Origin: Thiomicrorhabdus indica
GTDB lineage: Bacteria; Pseudomonadota; Gammaproteobacteria; Thiomicrospirales; Thiomicrospiraceae
Assembly (NCBI RefSeq): GCF_004293625.1
Contig: NZ_CP033040.1
Coordinates: 1,798,001 to 1,862,000, forward strand
DNA: 64,000 nucleotides
Direction: 5' to 3'
Under the pieces are notes generated by a model. That model saw only the letters and a program-made list of their open reading frames with translations. It was not told the origin of the DNA and did not search any database. Positions within the stretch are counted from its first letter, which is position 1, and every line of letters begins with the position of its first letter. A program made the translations under genes and the position numbers. Shown one piece after another: positions 42,312 to 51,927 of this stretch.

Positions 42312-43681
42312 CAACGCCCCTCCGTGACGCTTTGAGTTTCTTCAATGGTAGATATAACCGGAGTCGTTTTGAAAGACTCATAAACGGTATTTACCAAATC
42401 ACTTACCAGCTCTTTGCGCAAACGATACTCAAACATAGCTCGATCAATCTCTTTTTCAATTTTAGTGATATCACTTTCAATCGCTTTGCTTGCTACTTCA
42501 GATGAAGCGATGTTTTTATCACTTAATGCAGTGATTAAGGCACGTCTAGCCATTAAACCTTTATCAATTTCTTTATTCAAAGCAATCTCTGCGGCCAAAG
42601 CATCAACAATTAAAGGTTTTGCACCACTTTTATTAATACGGTTGGCCAAATCTTCAGTAATTAACATGCCTCTCGATGACAGTTTCTCCAGTTTCTTTGC
42701 CAAATCTGGGCTATCAATCGTATTCAAGGCTTCAGCTAAGTCCTCTCGCACGTTTTTTTGATTGAGTGATGCCAGAACAATTAGACCTTTACCTGCGGAT
42801 GCGGCCGGTTCAGATTTTGGCTCATCAGTTGTGTAAATTTCTTTATAGCCAATCGTTCTTTTCACCCAATCTTCAAGAGCATCTGGTGATGAGAATGCTC
42901 CCACCAGCTCTGTTGACACCTGCTCCGGACTTGTTGGAGCCGTATCAGTCGTTGGAGATCGTTGTAACATTGAGTTATAGCCAGTCACCGAACCAATTTT
43001 TGTCATGTCAATCGGGTTTTGGTTCTTACCGCCAATTCGCACTAAACCTTCTCCTGGTTGAGGTAAATACACGCCTTTATCACCGCCCTGATGCTTAACA
43101 TCTTTCATAACCTCAGTTGCAGATGTAGGCGTTTTACCACTTGTTTTCTCTTTTAAGTTGCCGCCCTGCGAAAACAATTCCCAGTCTTTGTACGGATTTT
43201 TACCATCTGCGATTTCAGCTTCAATTTGCTCACAAGACTTCAACTCTAATCCCAACTTTTCTTCAGCACGAAAAATATTAGTCTTCAGTAATTGATAAAT
43301 GTCGGGATGATTTCGTTGAATGTAAAGTAGTGGCAGACTCGTAACCATTCCGGTGATGGTCGATTCTGCGTAATTCATGATGCTATCTGCATTAAGATTA
43401 CTTAAAAACGAATCAATAGAAGCGAATGGATCAAAATTCCCACAACTGTAACCTGCACCAAACTTCAAGGTGCCGCTCATATTCATATTGGTGTAATTTG
43501 TCGCAGGATAATACAGTGGTTTAGCTCCGCCAATGTTGTAGTAAAACTTTGAATTTTTCTCAACATCCATCACTTCGCTTTCATAAAGTTCTGTTTTTTG
43601 AGAGTTCGTCAACGCCATTGCTTGGCCGCTGGCCAAAGATGACATAACAATCAACATGACTGATTTCTTCATAACAAACAT
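42311..43681 (-). CDS. ICE conjugation protein, PFL_4711 (TIGR03755) type
   Basis: The 456-residue product has a signal peptide (KKSVMLIVMSSLASGQAMA) and an exported body. The GAGYSCGNFDPFASIDSFL stretch and the long helical C-terminal half fit the PFL_4711 family of MPF-G modules, which is periplasmic and needed for transfer. It is coupled to genes on both sides. Family assignment is by motif memory and by gene order. Confidence 0.8.
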   Translation of the reverse strand: MFVMKKSVMLIVMSSLASGQAMALTNSQKTELYESEVMDVEKNSKFYYNIGGAKPLYYPATNYTNMNMSGTLKFGAGYSCGNFDPFASIDSFLSNLNADSIMNYAESTITGMVTSLPLLYIQRNHPDIYQLLKTNIFRAEEKLGLELKSCEQIEAEIADGKNPYKDWELFSQGGNLKEKTSGKTPTSATEVMKDVKHQGGDKGVYLPQPGEGLVRIGGKNQNPIDMTKIGSVTGYNSMLQRSPTTDTAPTSPEQVSTELVGAFSSPDALEDWVKRTIGYKEIYTTDEPKSEPAASAGKGLIVLASLNQKNVREDLAEALNTIDSPDLAKKLEKLSSRGMLITEDLANRINKSGAKPLIVDALAAEIALNKEIDKGLMARRALITALSDKNIASSEVASKAIESDITKIEKEIDRAMFEYRLRKELVSDLVNTVYESFKTTPVISTIEETQSVTEGR

Positions 43682-44136
43682 TATTGGTTATCCTCTATTG
43701 ACTGCATTAATACATTGAGATCTGTCATACCATAATGGATTTGCTCACCATTAATGACAGCTGCTGGAAGGCGTTTTAATTTAAAGTGTTTTGCACGAAC
43801 CTTTGCTAAATGTGCTTTTTGCAAGCTTGTGACAAAATCCTGATTCGCAAAATAGGGTTGCATCAACTTCTGTGCATCGATCTCATTGTTAACATTTTTT
43901 AATTTCTGATTAAGTTGATATTCGATGACATCCAATCCATCAACCACATAGATAACCTGTTTAATTTTTGGATACTGATTTTGCTCCAGCTCTACAACTT
44001 TGGTCTTCGCACTCACAAACAATTCAATGGTATGCACGTTCTCCAAAACTGCCCCAGCAACTTGAGTACTAAAAGCTGCTCCAAACATTCCTAAGCACAT
44101 ACTCAACCCAAATACCCCAAGTACATTACGCTGCAT
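43681..44136 (-). CDS. ICE conjugation protein, PFL_4709 (TIGR03757) type
   Basis: The start MQRNVLGVFGLSMCLGMFGA has an AGGAGAC site inside the end of traC. The 151-residue exported protein has a signal peptide, and ends with a small-protein domain where ...LPAAVINGEQIHYGMTDLN resembles the TIGR03757 consensus (a thioredoxin-like fold, as in TrbC/TraW-type partners). Probably a periplasmic pilus-assembly factor. Confidence 0.78.
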   Translation of the reverse strand: MQRNVLGVFGLSMCLGMFGAAFSTQVAGAVLENVHTIELFVSAKTKVVELEQNQYPKIKQVIYVVDGLDVIEYQLNQKLKNVNNEIDAQKLMQPYFANQDFVTSLQKAHLAKVRAKHFKLKRLPAAVINGEQIHYGMTDLNVLMQSIEDNQ

Positions 44137-47017
44137 GGTCTTTCGTCTCCTTTCTTGAAATGCGCATTTGATCTGCAATTCTGTAAGCCGCTTCAAGTTC
44201 TGAAATTCCATACTGATCCATAAGTTTTTTACGTTCCGCTTTTTCAGACCCCTCTGTCTGGGCTAATGCCATGACTAAAGCCGGTGGAACGTTACGAAAC
44301 AGTGATAAAAGGTTGTCTGATAAAACGACTCCTTCGGTGTATTTACCAGGTTCTTTACGTGCGGCTAGCAACATTGAGATCTGGTCTTTATTCAGTTGCT
44401 TGAATCGTGATATCTGTTCAACCTCATCTTGTGTGGTTGACATCGTGACCCACCATTCCATGTTGGATAGCATTTTTCGGGAAGTGTCTTTAAAATCCGA
44501 TAAATTCTGAGTGGCCAACCAGAACCACAGACCCAACTTACGAGCCATTTTGGTCATGTTGGTAACAATCGGGGCGATCAGCGGATTCGTCGTCGTGATA
44601 TGCCCTTCATCGGCTAGTGCAATGATTGGACGATTGTCGTACTGAGTTGCTTCAGCGATTGAAATGACTTTATTGAGCATCGACACCATACTGACACCGA
44701 GCATGTCGTTGTATTCCTCATTGATCATCATTCCAATATCGAAAATTGTGACATCCGATTCTGGCCAAGACTCTCCTTTTTGATTGAAGAATTTGCCGCG
44801 AACACCCGTACAAAACATTTTTAAATTGTCGGAAAACTCACGCATCCTTGCCCGACGAGATTCAGAATAAGACTCTGTGTCCAGCGACATGGACTCTAAT
44901 GCGTTGGCAACATCTTCAGTTAAGGTATAACCTCGATCGAGCGTTTTTCGTCCGGCAATCACAATCGCCGTCATAACATCAAAACGTTCATGACGGCGAA
45001 TCATGTCTAGCTCTTTAGTCTCTCCTCCTGTAATCATCGTAATCGCTGCCAAAACCATTTCACCCAATTCATCTCGTTGGGAATCATCCTGACTCTCATC
45101 GATATCGTCTTCAGACGATTCTTCAGATTCAAATAGATCATGCGACATTTCAAGCTTAATCAATTCCTCCTCTGAAAGCTGACCAGCATGAGTAAAGGCC
45201 GAATCCTTGACTTCGTTCAAAAAACAGGCGTTATTAAATGGATTAAGTGATATCGGGCTACTGGGTGTTACAACAATTTGGTTCACTTTGACACCGAACT
45301 TCTGTAGATACTGCCCTAACAGATAAAATGATTTACCCTTTTCAATAATGAAAAACTGAGCGTTATAAAATGCAACGTATTGTGCAATAAGATAGTTCAG
45401 CAATGCCGATTTACCCGAACCAGTCGGTCCGAGAATCAGCGCAAATGCATTTTTAACTCGGTCTTTGATTGGGTCAAACGCGAACGGCTCTCCGCCCCGA
45501 TTAAAGAACAAAAAGCCTGGGTTTCCAGTTCCCTTCGACCGGCCGTAAAACGGCACCAACTTAGCTAACTGAGAAACAAAATACTTTCTGGCTCTCTGCG
45601 TTGCTGGTTTTTTGTCATGATTGTAGGAGTAATTAAACGGTAGTGCACGAATGAACGTATCTTGAGCAATAATGTCATATTCGACCGGTACGGTCTTTAG
45701 ACCTGCTGAATCAAGTAGTGTGGTCACTAAACGAGATTTATACTTCATATCTTTTGTATCATCAGCTGTTACATAAACCCCCATCAAAGACTTCACAATT
45801 GAGTCGCCTTCAGCAATTTTGCGTCTTGCATCTGAAATACGCTCTCGCATATAAGCGGTTTTCTCATCTTTACCTAGTACTGCTTTTTGAAATTTAGCGA
45901 TCTCTAACTCAATTTCATCATTCGTTACAAACACAATCACTTGAGACCAGATTGAGCCAATGGGCATTGCATCCCAGAGTGCTGATCTTTTATCCCCGTT
46001 GAGCAGCTCAGCAGATATGTGTCCAATTTGCGGTAACTGAGACACTTCTTGCACGCTAATAAAACGTTTGGTTTTCCCTGTAAAATACCAATTCCCTTTT
46101 TCATCTGAAAACGGACGAGTACCATGAAGAGAAGCTTCAGCTAAATCAGACGTACTCTCACCAATCACTGAGAGGGAAAGTCGATCTGGCTTTTCCATAT
46201 AGCCGTGATCATTCAAATAATCATTAAAATCTTTACCAAACAACTCGGATCCGGTCGGTACAAGAAAATGACTGAACCAATGGTAAAGCTGATCATCACT
46301 CAGTCGTTTAACACGAATGCCAGCGGCTTTAAATCGACTCAACATTGAATCCACTACTGACTGCAAAACCGGAGCATGGTCGTTTTTCACTTTTGGATCT
46401 TTTCGCCATAGGTACAGACGTACTTTCCGATATCGCACATACCAGCTCGATCCAGATACCATTTGGTCAATAAAAACCCCATTGGGATCCGATACATCCT
46501 GCATGTGTTCTTTTAACACTCGTACCCATTCTTTTCGGAACTCTTGATTACCGGCCTTCGGATCACCATAAACATCAAACTTGCTAGAAAAATCATTTAC
46601 ATTCGCATCATCTTGCATAGTAATCTGCACAACCCAAGGACTTAGATTGTCTTTTGGAATTGAGTCGGATAGTACAGACATAATTTTATGATGCAGGTTT
46701 TCCATAAACTCCGCTGTGCGACCATCTGATTCAACAGGGATTAACTCAAAAGCCGCTCCGACGGATAAACCATCTCTCAGTAAGACTTCTTTATCTAAAA
46801 TTGTTTTTGGCTGGATGAGATCAATAAAAGATTCCCTGTTCTCCAGTGCTGCTTTTTGCTCATCTGATGATGTTATGAAGCTGTTCCACTGCTTATTTGT
46901 AAAAGGAATCTTGCCAATTCCTGACCAACGAACAACATCTGAGTCCGCAATCGGTGTCTTCTCACTCATCAGGTTTTTAGGGGCACCTAATCCAAATAAT
47001 CGATCAATAAACTTCAT
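44126..47017 (-). CDS. traC: VirB4/TraC-type conjugation ATPase (PFL_4706 type)
   Basis: The 963-residue product is the energy-providing ATPase of the type IV secretion system. Walker A LGPTGSGKSALLNYL is at about 520-534 and Walker B-like PIIALADEGH at about 795-804. An acidic insertion (about 620-650, many Asp/Glu/Ser) is less usual. The N-terminal 500 residues correspond to the membrane-interacting domain. It has an AGGAGAG site and follows the lipoprotein gene directly. Confidence 0.92.
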   Translation of the reverse strand: MKFIDRLFGLGAPKNLMSEKTPIADSDVVRWSGIGKIPFTNKQWNSFITSSDEQKAALENRESFIDLIQPKTILDKEVLLRDGLSVGAAFELIPVESDGRTAEFMENLHHKIMSVLSDSIPKDNLSPWVVQITMQDDANVNDFSSKFDVYGDPKAGNQEFRKEWVRVLKEHMQDVSDPNGVFIDQMVSGSSWYVRYRKVRLYLWRKDPKVKNDHAPVLQSVVDSMLSRFKAAGIRVKRLSDDQLYHWFSHFLVPTGSELFGKDFNDYLNDHGYMEKPDRLSLSVIGESTSDLAEASLHGTRPFSDEKGNWYFTGKTKRFISVQEVSQLPQIGHISAELLNGDKRSALWDAMPIGSIWSQVIVFVTNDEIELEIAKFQKAVLGKDEKTAYMRERISDARRKIAEGDSIVKSLMGVYVTADDTKDMKYKSRLVTTLLDSAGLKTVPVEYDIIAQDTFIRALPFNYSYNHDKKPATQRARKYFVSQLAKLVPFYGRSKGTGNPGFLFFNRGGEPFAFDPIKDRVKNAFALILGPTGSGKSALLNYLIAQYVAFYNAQFFIIEKGKSFYLLGQYLQKFGVKVNQIVVTPSSPISLNPFNNACFLNEVKDSAFTHAGQLSEEELIKLEMSHDLFESEESSEDDIDESQDDSQRDELGEMVLAAITMITGGETKELDMIRRHERFDVMTAIVIAGRKTLDRGYTLTEDVANALESMSLDTESYSESRRARMREFSDNLKMFCTGVRGKFFNQKGESWPESDVTIFDIGMMINEEYNDMLGVSMVSMLNKVISIAEATQYDNRPIIALADEGHITTTNPLIAPIVTNMTKMARKLGLWFWLATQNLSDFKDTSRKMLSNMEWWVTMSTTQDEVEQISRFKQLNKDQISMLLAARKEPGKYTEGVVLSDNLLSLFRNVPPALVMALAQTEGSEKAERKKLMDQYGISELEAAYRIADQMRISRKETKDHAA

Positions 47018-47383
47018 CTATCGCTCTCCTGGTAATGCGTACTGCGGAGAATCGTATAATTTGAACGCCGTCGAGTAACCTGGGACGGGTACACCGCTGG
47101 CAGCCATATGAGGAAATACATACATTACTAGCGTCGGATTTGGAAGCTTAGGAAACAACATGTTCGTCTCAGTCATCACATCACGCGTATAAGCGTTGTA
47201 ATTAAAATCTGCCATCTTTCTATTTGGAGTTTGCTTTGCATCCCAAGAAGACATAGGAACCCCTTGCTTCATTAATTCTGCTGTTGACTTTGAGTCTTGT
47301 GACATCTTTTTAAGCGGTGAAGATGTGCTACACCCACTAACGCTAATCCATGTAGCCAGAGTTATGATTATCAACCGTTTCAT
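47018..47383 (-). CDS. Conjugal transfer lipoprotein (TIGR03751, VirB7-like)
   Basis: The 121-residue product has lipobox ISVSGCSTSS (Cys18). The C-terminal half contains NMLFPKLPNPTLVMYVFPHM and PVPGYSTAF, the hallmark of this family. It sits in the outer membrane and is thought to stabilise the secretion core complex. It starts inside the end of the TraB-like gene. Confidence 0.88.
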   Translation of the reverse strand: MKRLIIITLATWISVSGCSTSSPLKKMSQDSKSTAELMKQGVPMSSWDAKQTPNRKMADFNYNAYTRDVMTETNMLFPKLPNPTLVMYVFPHMAASGVPVPGYSTAFKLYDSPQYALPGER

Positions 47384-48782
47384 AAACCACTTTTCTCCCT
47401 ACTGGATCGTAATCCAGTTTAATTTCATCGGTAATGTGGACATCCACAACCTGCCCACCTTTGACATAAATCACATCAAAAAACTGTCCCATTCTCTGTG
47501 AAAACCAAGAACGAACATCCTCAACACCTTGAGCAACACCTCTGTAGGTTGCATATTTCATTTCATCACCGACCACGCTCTTCACAACCGTTCCGTCAGA
47601 CATTGTATTAGTTTGAGTTTCTGCTTCAGATATCGCTGAGGCCATGCCGGAACCGATTCCTAACAGTCCCATCTGTGTCATGGCTTGCGGAGCATTAGTA
47701 ATCAAATCCCCCGATAAACACGGGTTAGCGTATCGGTCACTGATATAACCTAAATAATTATTTTTATTTCCTTTTGATTTATGAGTAACAATGCGTCCGT
47801 CATTAAAAATAAAGGTAATGGTGTCGATATTTCCGCTCACGCAGCGCAAATTGAGATCACCGATTGCATCGCCTTGTAATATTGTTTTCTCAAGACCTTC
47901 TAGCTCATGATCGTTTGGCATCAGAATGCTCCGGCCGGTACTGATTTTAAAACGCCACGGGTCTGTTACTTTGCCGCCAATCGGAATCCGGCCGACCAAT
48001 GCGGTTACGGATAATGCGTTTGTTATGATTGATCCATCAGGGATTGTAAATCTAGGTTCTTTGGCGGCTTCTAAGCCTGCCTCTCCCATCGCTTTAGAAG
48101 TCACCTCATCCAAAAAACCAGGTACTTCTGGTGAAGCAACTTCAGATAAAAAAGAGGATGCTTTTTTTGAGGTTTCTGCTTGTCTTTTTGCAACAGGAAA
48201 CGTTGAATCAATCGGTTCAATCCAAACAATTTCGTCTCCAGAAATTTCACCTTGCACGGATTGCGCAGAACCTTGTAATGAGGTACCTAAAGGTGAAACA
48301 GGGGGTTGTTTATCCCATTGCTTAGAAAGTTTCGATAATTCCGCTGCTGGAGTCATCAACTGATCGACTTCTGCTCCTAACGGCGAAGGTGTTGCGGTTA
48401 CACTGGATTGGCTCGGTTGCAAATTTGGAAGAGGAAATAAATCTTCATCTGGTTTTTCCAACGCTTCTATCTCTTCCGTCCCTTCAATAACCACTTGATT
48501 CTGAAGTGGTTGAGTTGGATTTTTTAGCTTAGCAACTTGCTCATTCAACGTTGTAATCGTTGATTGCAAATCTTGCATATCGATAACGATTTTCTTAAAC
48601 TCCTGCGGCAGCTTATCGTTATCTACCGGCTCAACTTTTGAAGTAACAGGGTTTTGCACTTTTATTTTCCCTTTACCGACTGTTTCTACTTGCTGCTCAT
48701 CAGAAGAACTAAAAACAACAAAGACACCAATCAATACAAAGCCAATTACGAGAAAAATAATTAATGGGTTACGACCTTTCAT
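47343..48782 (-). CDS. traB: TraB/VirB10-like protein (TIGR03752)
   Basis: The 479-residue product has an N-terminal anchor (LIIFLVIGFVLIGVFVVF, about 7-24), a coiled coil with Pro/Ser-rich linker (about 45-200), and a C-terminal beta-barrel core domain starting at about 245 (FTIPDGSIITNALSVTALVG). It would span the envelope and connect the inner-membrane ATPases to the outer-membrane pore. Good GGAGGT site; coupled to both neighbours. Confidence 0.88.
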   Translation of the reverse strand: MKGRNPLIIFLVIGFVLIGVFVVFSSSDEQQVETVGKGKIKVQNPVTSKVEPVDNDKLPQEFKKIVIDMQDLQSTITTLNEQVAKLKNPTQPLQNQVVIEGTEEIEALEKPDEDLFPLPNLQPSQSSVTATPSPLGAEVDQLMTPAAELSKLSKQWDKQPPVSPLGTSLQGSAQSVQGEISGDEIVWIEPIDSTFPVAKRQAETSKKASSFLSEVASPEVPGFLDEVTSKAMGEAGLEAAKEPRFTIPDGSIITNALSVTALVGRIPIGGKVTDPWRFKISTGRSILMPNDHELEGLEKTILQGDAIGDLNLRCVSGNIDTITFIFNDGRIVTHKSKGNKNNYLGYISDRYANPCLSGDLITNAPQAMTQMGLLGIGSGMASAISEAETQTNTMSDGTVVKSVVGDEMKYATYRGVAQGVEDVRSWFSQRMGQFFDVIYVKGGQVVDVHITDEIKLDYDPVGRKVVYETVDNHNSGYMD

Positions 48783-49630
48783 TACTGAATACCTCCTTGG
48801 TATTCATAAAAAAATTCTCGTAAAGGTCTTTTATGAATTAACACCATTACAGTTTCAGCTTTGTCTTTCTGACTTACTGGTAATAAACGATGATGCATGA
48901 GGGTTGCCGCTAATAACTCTTTGGAATTTCTCTGAATCATTCTTGTATCAAGCTCAATCGGTTCCGAAGAGGTATTCCGCACTCGTATCGCACTGGCATA
49001 AAGCTTATCTGTACGAAATGACACCAGCGGCTTCGACTCAATCGACACACACGCTAAATTACCCTCATAACAGCCAAACAGATCTTTAACAGGATGTTCT
49101 TCTACGCCGACTCTTTGAATGTTTGGGTGAGTTTTGACCAGCCTTGTCGGACTGTAGACCTGTTGAAATACATATTTGGTTAAAAACGGATAGCTATTGA
49201 CTTTTGAAGTGTTTGATTGTGTTTGTGCTTGAGAAATTGACTCCGCATTCTTTTTTGGCAGGTGAATGTTGACGACTTTATCTAATACCTGGTCTTCGTC
49301 GGCCTTCTGGAAATAGACGACAAAGTTTTGACCAGATAGCTTATCTTTGAATAACACTCTTAGGGATTCTGAAATACCCACATCTTCAGAGTTTTCACTA
49401 TTAACAAGTTGGACAAACACCCGATTATCAACGCTACTCAATGTTTTAAAGGATCGCTTTTGAGATAACGTCACACCCGTTACGATGACGCTTCCTTTGG
49501 GAAAAACCAGCTGTCTTTCCGATGCATCACTGACGGAGACCGTGATAGGTTCTCCCTCAAAAACAACATGTTCATCCGCAGCAATTAGCTGTGAAACACA
49601 CATCAATACCAGACCTAAAAGTATTTTCAT
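48782..49630 (-). CDS. TIGR03749/DUF3438-type conjugation protein (TraK/VirB9-like)
   Basis: The 282-residue product has a signal peptide (MKILLGLVLMCVSQLIAADE) and a body of beta strands with IQRVGVEEHP and the C-terminal RLLPVSQKDKAETVMVLIHK, typical for this ICE family. It likely forms the secretin-like outer core together with TraB and the lipoprotein. Confidence 0.82.
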   Translation of the reverse strand: MKILLGLVLMCVSQLIAADEHVVFEGEPITVSVSDASERQLVFPKGSVIVTGVTLSQKRSFKTLSSVDNRVFVQLVNSENSEDVGISESLRVLFKDKLSGQNFVVYFQKADEDQVLDKVVNIHLPKKNAESISQAQTQSNTSKVNSYPFLTKYVFQQVYSPTRLVKTHPNIQRVGVEEHPVKDLFGCYEGNLACVSIESKPLVSFRTDKLYASAIRVRNTSSEPIELDTRMIQRNSKELLAATLMHHRLLPVSQKDKAETVMVLIHKRPLREFFYEYQGGIQ

Positions 49631-49636
49631 ATCAAC

Positions 49637-50356
49637 CTACATATTCTTTTTAGCTTCTTTCTGCTCATACCATTTTTGTCTTTCGGCATCTAAATCAATC
49701 TGTTGAATTTCAGCGGTAAATTCTTGATCGATTTTCAACCCCCAAGGGTTGTACTGTGGATCATCATCTTCAGCTACTACCAAAACGGGTATACGCAACG
49801 CCATATTTTTAATCTCGTAAGGCTTGTTGGTTTTCTTACTAAACTGGTCTTCTTTTATCCGAACATCTAGCCAGACTTTCCATCGACCGCCTCCCAGATC
49901 TTGAACACATTTATCATCATAAGCTCCACAGTCACCATTGACTGAGTAACTACCTAGCGGCACTACAGATCTTGCTCTTCGATCTAGTTCTCGTCTCTCT
50001 AGTCGTTCCTGATAATCTTCAAGTTTGAAAGATAGGTAGCGTTTGGTCATCAGCGCTCGGTAAGACTTGATGTTATTCAGATAATCTTCCTTCGCATCGT
50101 CTCGCCATAGATTCAGTTGCTGAAAAAGAGATCCTGCAAAGTTATAAACTTCCCAGGAATAAATCTCTCCGGTGCTTACTTCTGCACCGTACTTTAATGA
50201 CGGAGGCAAAGAGATTCTTTGCTTTTCAGGTTCAGATAGCGAAATCAACACAATAATGAACATCAAAGACAAGAAAAGCACCAAAACACCAATCACCACC
50301 CGGAGGCTGTTGATATGGGATCTATCGTTGTTTTGTTGATCAACATAACCACTCAT
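49637..50356 (-). CDS. DUF2895/TIGR03746 conjugation protein (VirB8/TraE-like)
   Basis: The start MSGYVDQQNNDRSHINSLRV overlaps the upstream stop (TAATG). The 239-residue product has one N-terminal membrane segment (about 19-40) and a periplasmic domain ending QKWYEQKEAKKNM. The PWGLKIDQEFTAEI segment fits the family. It is the VirB8-type assembly factor of the module. Confidence 0.85.
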   Translation of the reverse strand: MSGYVDQQNNDRSHINSLRVVIGVLVLFLSLMFIIVLISLSEPEKQRISLPPSLKYGAEVSTGEIYSWEVYNFAGSLFQQLNLWRDDAKEDYLNNIKSYRALMTKRYLSFKLEDYQERLERRELDRRARSVVPLGSYSVNGDCGAYDDKCVQDLGGGRWKVWLDVRIKEDQFSKKTNKPYEIKNMALRIPVLVVAEDDDPQYNPWGLKIDQEFTAEIQQIDLDAERQKWYEQKEAKKNM

Positions 50357-50682
50357 TAGTACCAAAGCCCCTTGTGACGTATAAAAAGAGATTTTCGGAT
50401 TCCCAAATTAGAAACCTGCAAATCTAACCATTGCAGAAAGTATCCGTTCGGCTTGCCACGTTTATGATTTCTTAACCACGATGCGGTCATCCAGACCGCG
50501 ATGAAAGACACAACAACTGTAAAAAAGCCGATAATCAAGAAGGCAAAATGACCGACCAGAAGTGCGATAATCACGCCAATAGCAAAATCAATTAGCACGA
50601 AATATTTCAGCAACATAATCAATTCTGAAATGGAAGCACCGCCGATCATTGACGGCTCTTCATCGGTAAACGACACCAGCAT
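50356..50682 (-). CDS. DUF3487/TIGR03750 conjugation membrane protein
   Basis: The 108-residue product has two membrane segments (about 28-66) and the conserved RGKPNGYFLQWLDLQ near the C-terminus, matching TIGR03750 (TraL/VirB3-like position). The DEEPSMIGGASISE N-terminus is also typical. Inner membrane. Confidence 0.88.
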   Translation of the reverse strand: MLVSFTDEEPSMIGGASISELIMLLKYFVLIDFAIGVIIALLVGHFAFLIIGFFTVVVSFIAVWMTASWLRNHKRGKPNGYFLQWLDLQVSNLGIRKSLFIRHKGLWY

Positions 50683-51083
50683 TAATTGCCACCAGCCAGT
50701 GTGCTTCCGAAGTTATAGACGTAGTAAGCTAAGACTCCAGCAATTGCAACCGTCAAAAGCCCAACGATCAACGTCTGCAACCAATTGCCAATTGTGTAGT
50801 TCTTATAATTATCATCATCTTGTAACTTATTCAGACCACTGACTAACCCCCATCCCCAATATGCTGCTGCACCAAGACCAACACCAATTGCTGCAAATAT
50901 CATCAGCCAGCCGATCACTTTTTTGACTAGATCATCAGCGTTGTCATCGGTACCAACAATGTCACCAATCGGAACATCCGGAGCGGCAGGTAAAGCCGCT
51001 AAAACTTCCGGTGTATAAAATCCCAGTAGAGCAACACCTGTCCCAATGATCGAACTGACTACATTTTTTGTTTTTTGATTCAT
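50682..51083 (-). CDS. TIGR03745-type conjugation membrane protein (possible pilin)
   Basis: The start MNQKTKNVVSSIIGTGVALL has a GAGGTGG site. The 133-residue product has a signal-like N-terminus and two further membrane helices separated by a short loop, as in VirB2/TraA-type prepilins, and occupies the pilin position of MPF-G modules. Confidence 0.82.
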   Translation of the reverse strand: MNQKTKNVVSSIIGTGVALLGFYTPEVLAALPAAPDVPIGDIVGTDDNADDLVKKVIGWLMIFAAIGVGLGAAAYWGWGLVSGLNKLQDDDNYKNYTIGNWLQTLIVGLLTVAIAGVLAYYVYNFGSTLAGGN

Positions 51084-51123
51084 TTGAATCCACCTCATTC
51101 AATAAAAAATAGACTAAAAAGAT

Positions 51124-51369
51124 TTAATTAGAATAGCCAGCGGCTATTAAAAATGCCGCCACAAACGCAAACAGACCAAATAGCTTGATAAAAAATACAA
51201 ACCATTCATCTATCTCGATGTCCCCATCATTCATACGCTTATAAGACTCATTCAGACTACTGGCGATTCTCCATAAAATAATGCCTACAAATAGCGCACC
51301 AAAAGCTGCATAGAAAACCGCCTGAGAACCGGAAACACTTTCAAAAACGCTAAAATCCATAGCATTCAC
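51124..51369 (-). CDS. DUF3262/TIGR03758 conjugation membrane protein
   Basis: The 81-residue product has two membrane helices (about 18-35 and 57-78) separated by an acidic segment (MNDGDIEIDEWFVFFIKL). Size, layout and gene order match TIGR03758. Confidence 0.85.
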   Translation of the reverse strand: MNAMDFSVFESVSGSQAVFYAAFGALFVGIILWRIASSLNESYKRMNDGDIEIDEWFVFFIKLFGLFAFVAAFLIAAGYSN

Positions 51370-51371
51370 CT

Positions 51372-51740
51372 CTAACGACGATAATCACCGGAAACCGGCT
51401 CAAACTCACGAGGCTGTCGCTCTGGTTGATTTAAGTGGTCTTGTATGGAATACACAATTTTTCGCAGATCCTGCTCTAGCCAGTCGTATCGAAACTTAAT
51501 ACGTTGCTCTTCTCGCTGGTGCGCTTGTGCTTTGTGGATAATCGTGTTGGCCTGCTGTAAGTAAGATGCTAAAGACCGTAATATTTCACGCTCTCTAGAA
51601 TCCAAGCCACTTAACTCATAATTTTGATGCAGCCCGTTTTTGGAGGACTGAGACAAACGTTCTTCCATGACACCAGAGTTGGCCAACACACCATTTGATG
51701 CCACAAACAGCCCTGCAAACAAAACCCATCGTTTCACCAT
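51372..51740 (-). CDS. RAQPRD-family conjugation protein
   Basis: The start MVKRWVLFAGLFVASNGVLA has a GAGGG site. The 122-residue exported product has a helical body and a C-terminal ERQPREFEPVSG, a slightly altered form of the RAQPRD motif that names TIGR01690. First gene of the second conjugation transcription unit, downstream of an operator-like repeat at 51813-51844. Confidence 0.85.
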   Translation of the reverse strand: MVKRWVLFAGLFVASNGVLANSGVMEERLSQSSKNGLHQNYELSGLDSREREILRSLASYLQQANTIIHKAQAHQREEQRIKFRYDWLEQDLRKIVYSIQDHLNQPERQPREFEPVSGDYRR

Positions 51741-51812
51741 GATTTCCCTCAAATACGTTTTTACTAAAAATTTTTAAGCGCAAGTATTCCAGAAATCAAA
51801 ATTCCACGACCC

Positions 51813-51844
51813 GATTACAAAAAACAAAAATTGACACTTGTAAT
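51813..51844 (-). promoter_or_regulatory. Shared operator-like element, copy 2
   Basis: GATTACAA (51813-51820) and CTTGTAAT (51837-51844) form an inverted repeat with the same spacing as copy 1 at 60669-60700; the spacer is also similar. It lies 73 bases upstream of the RAQPRD gene start, with TTGATT...TAAAAAT promoter-like sequences between. It suggests common regulation of both conjugation units. Confidence 0.6.
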
Positions 51845-51877
51845 TTTGTGGTGTGTTTTTAGAAATATAAAAAGAGT

Positions 51878-51915
51878 GAAAACGCCCAATGCATAAGAGT
51901 TTCAGGCGTTTTTTA
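51878..51915. terminator. Terminator between conjugation units
   Basis: AAAACGCC and GGCGTTTTTT pair around an imperfect loop just after the stop of the gene at 51928, ending the upstream transcription unit. Confidence 0.65.
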
Positions 51916-51927
51916 AGAGAAGAACAA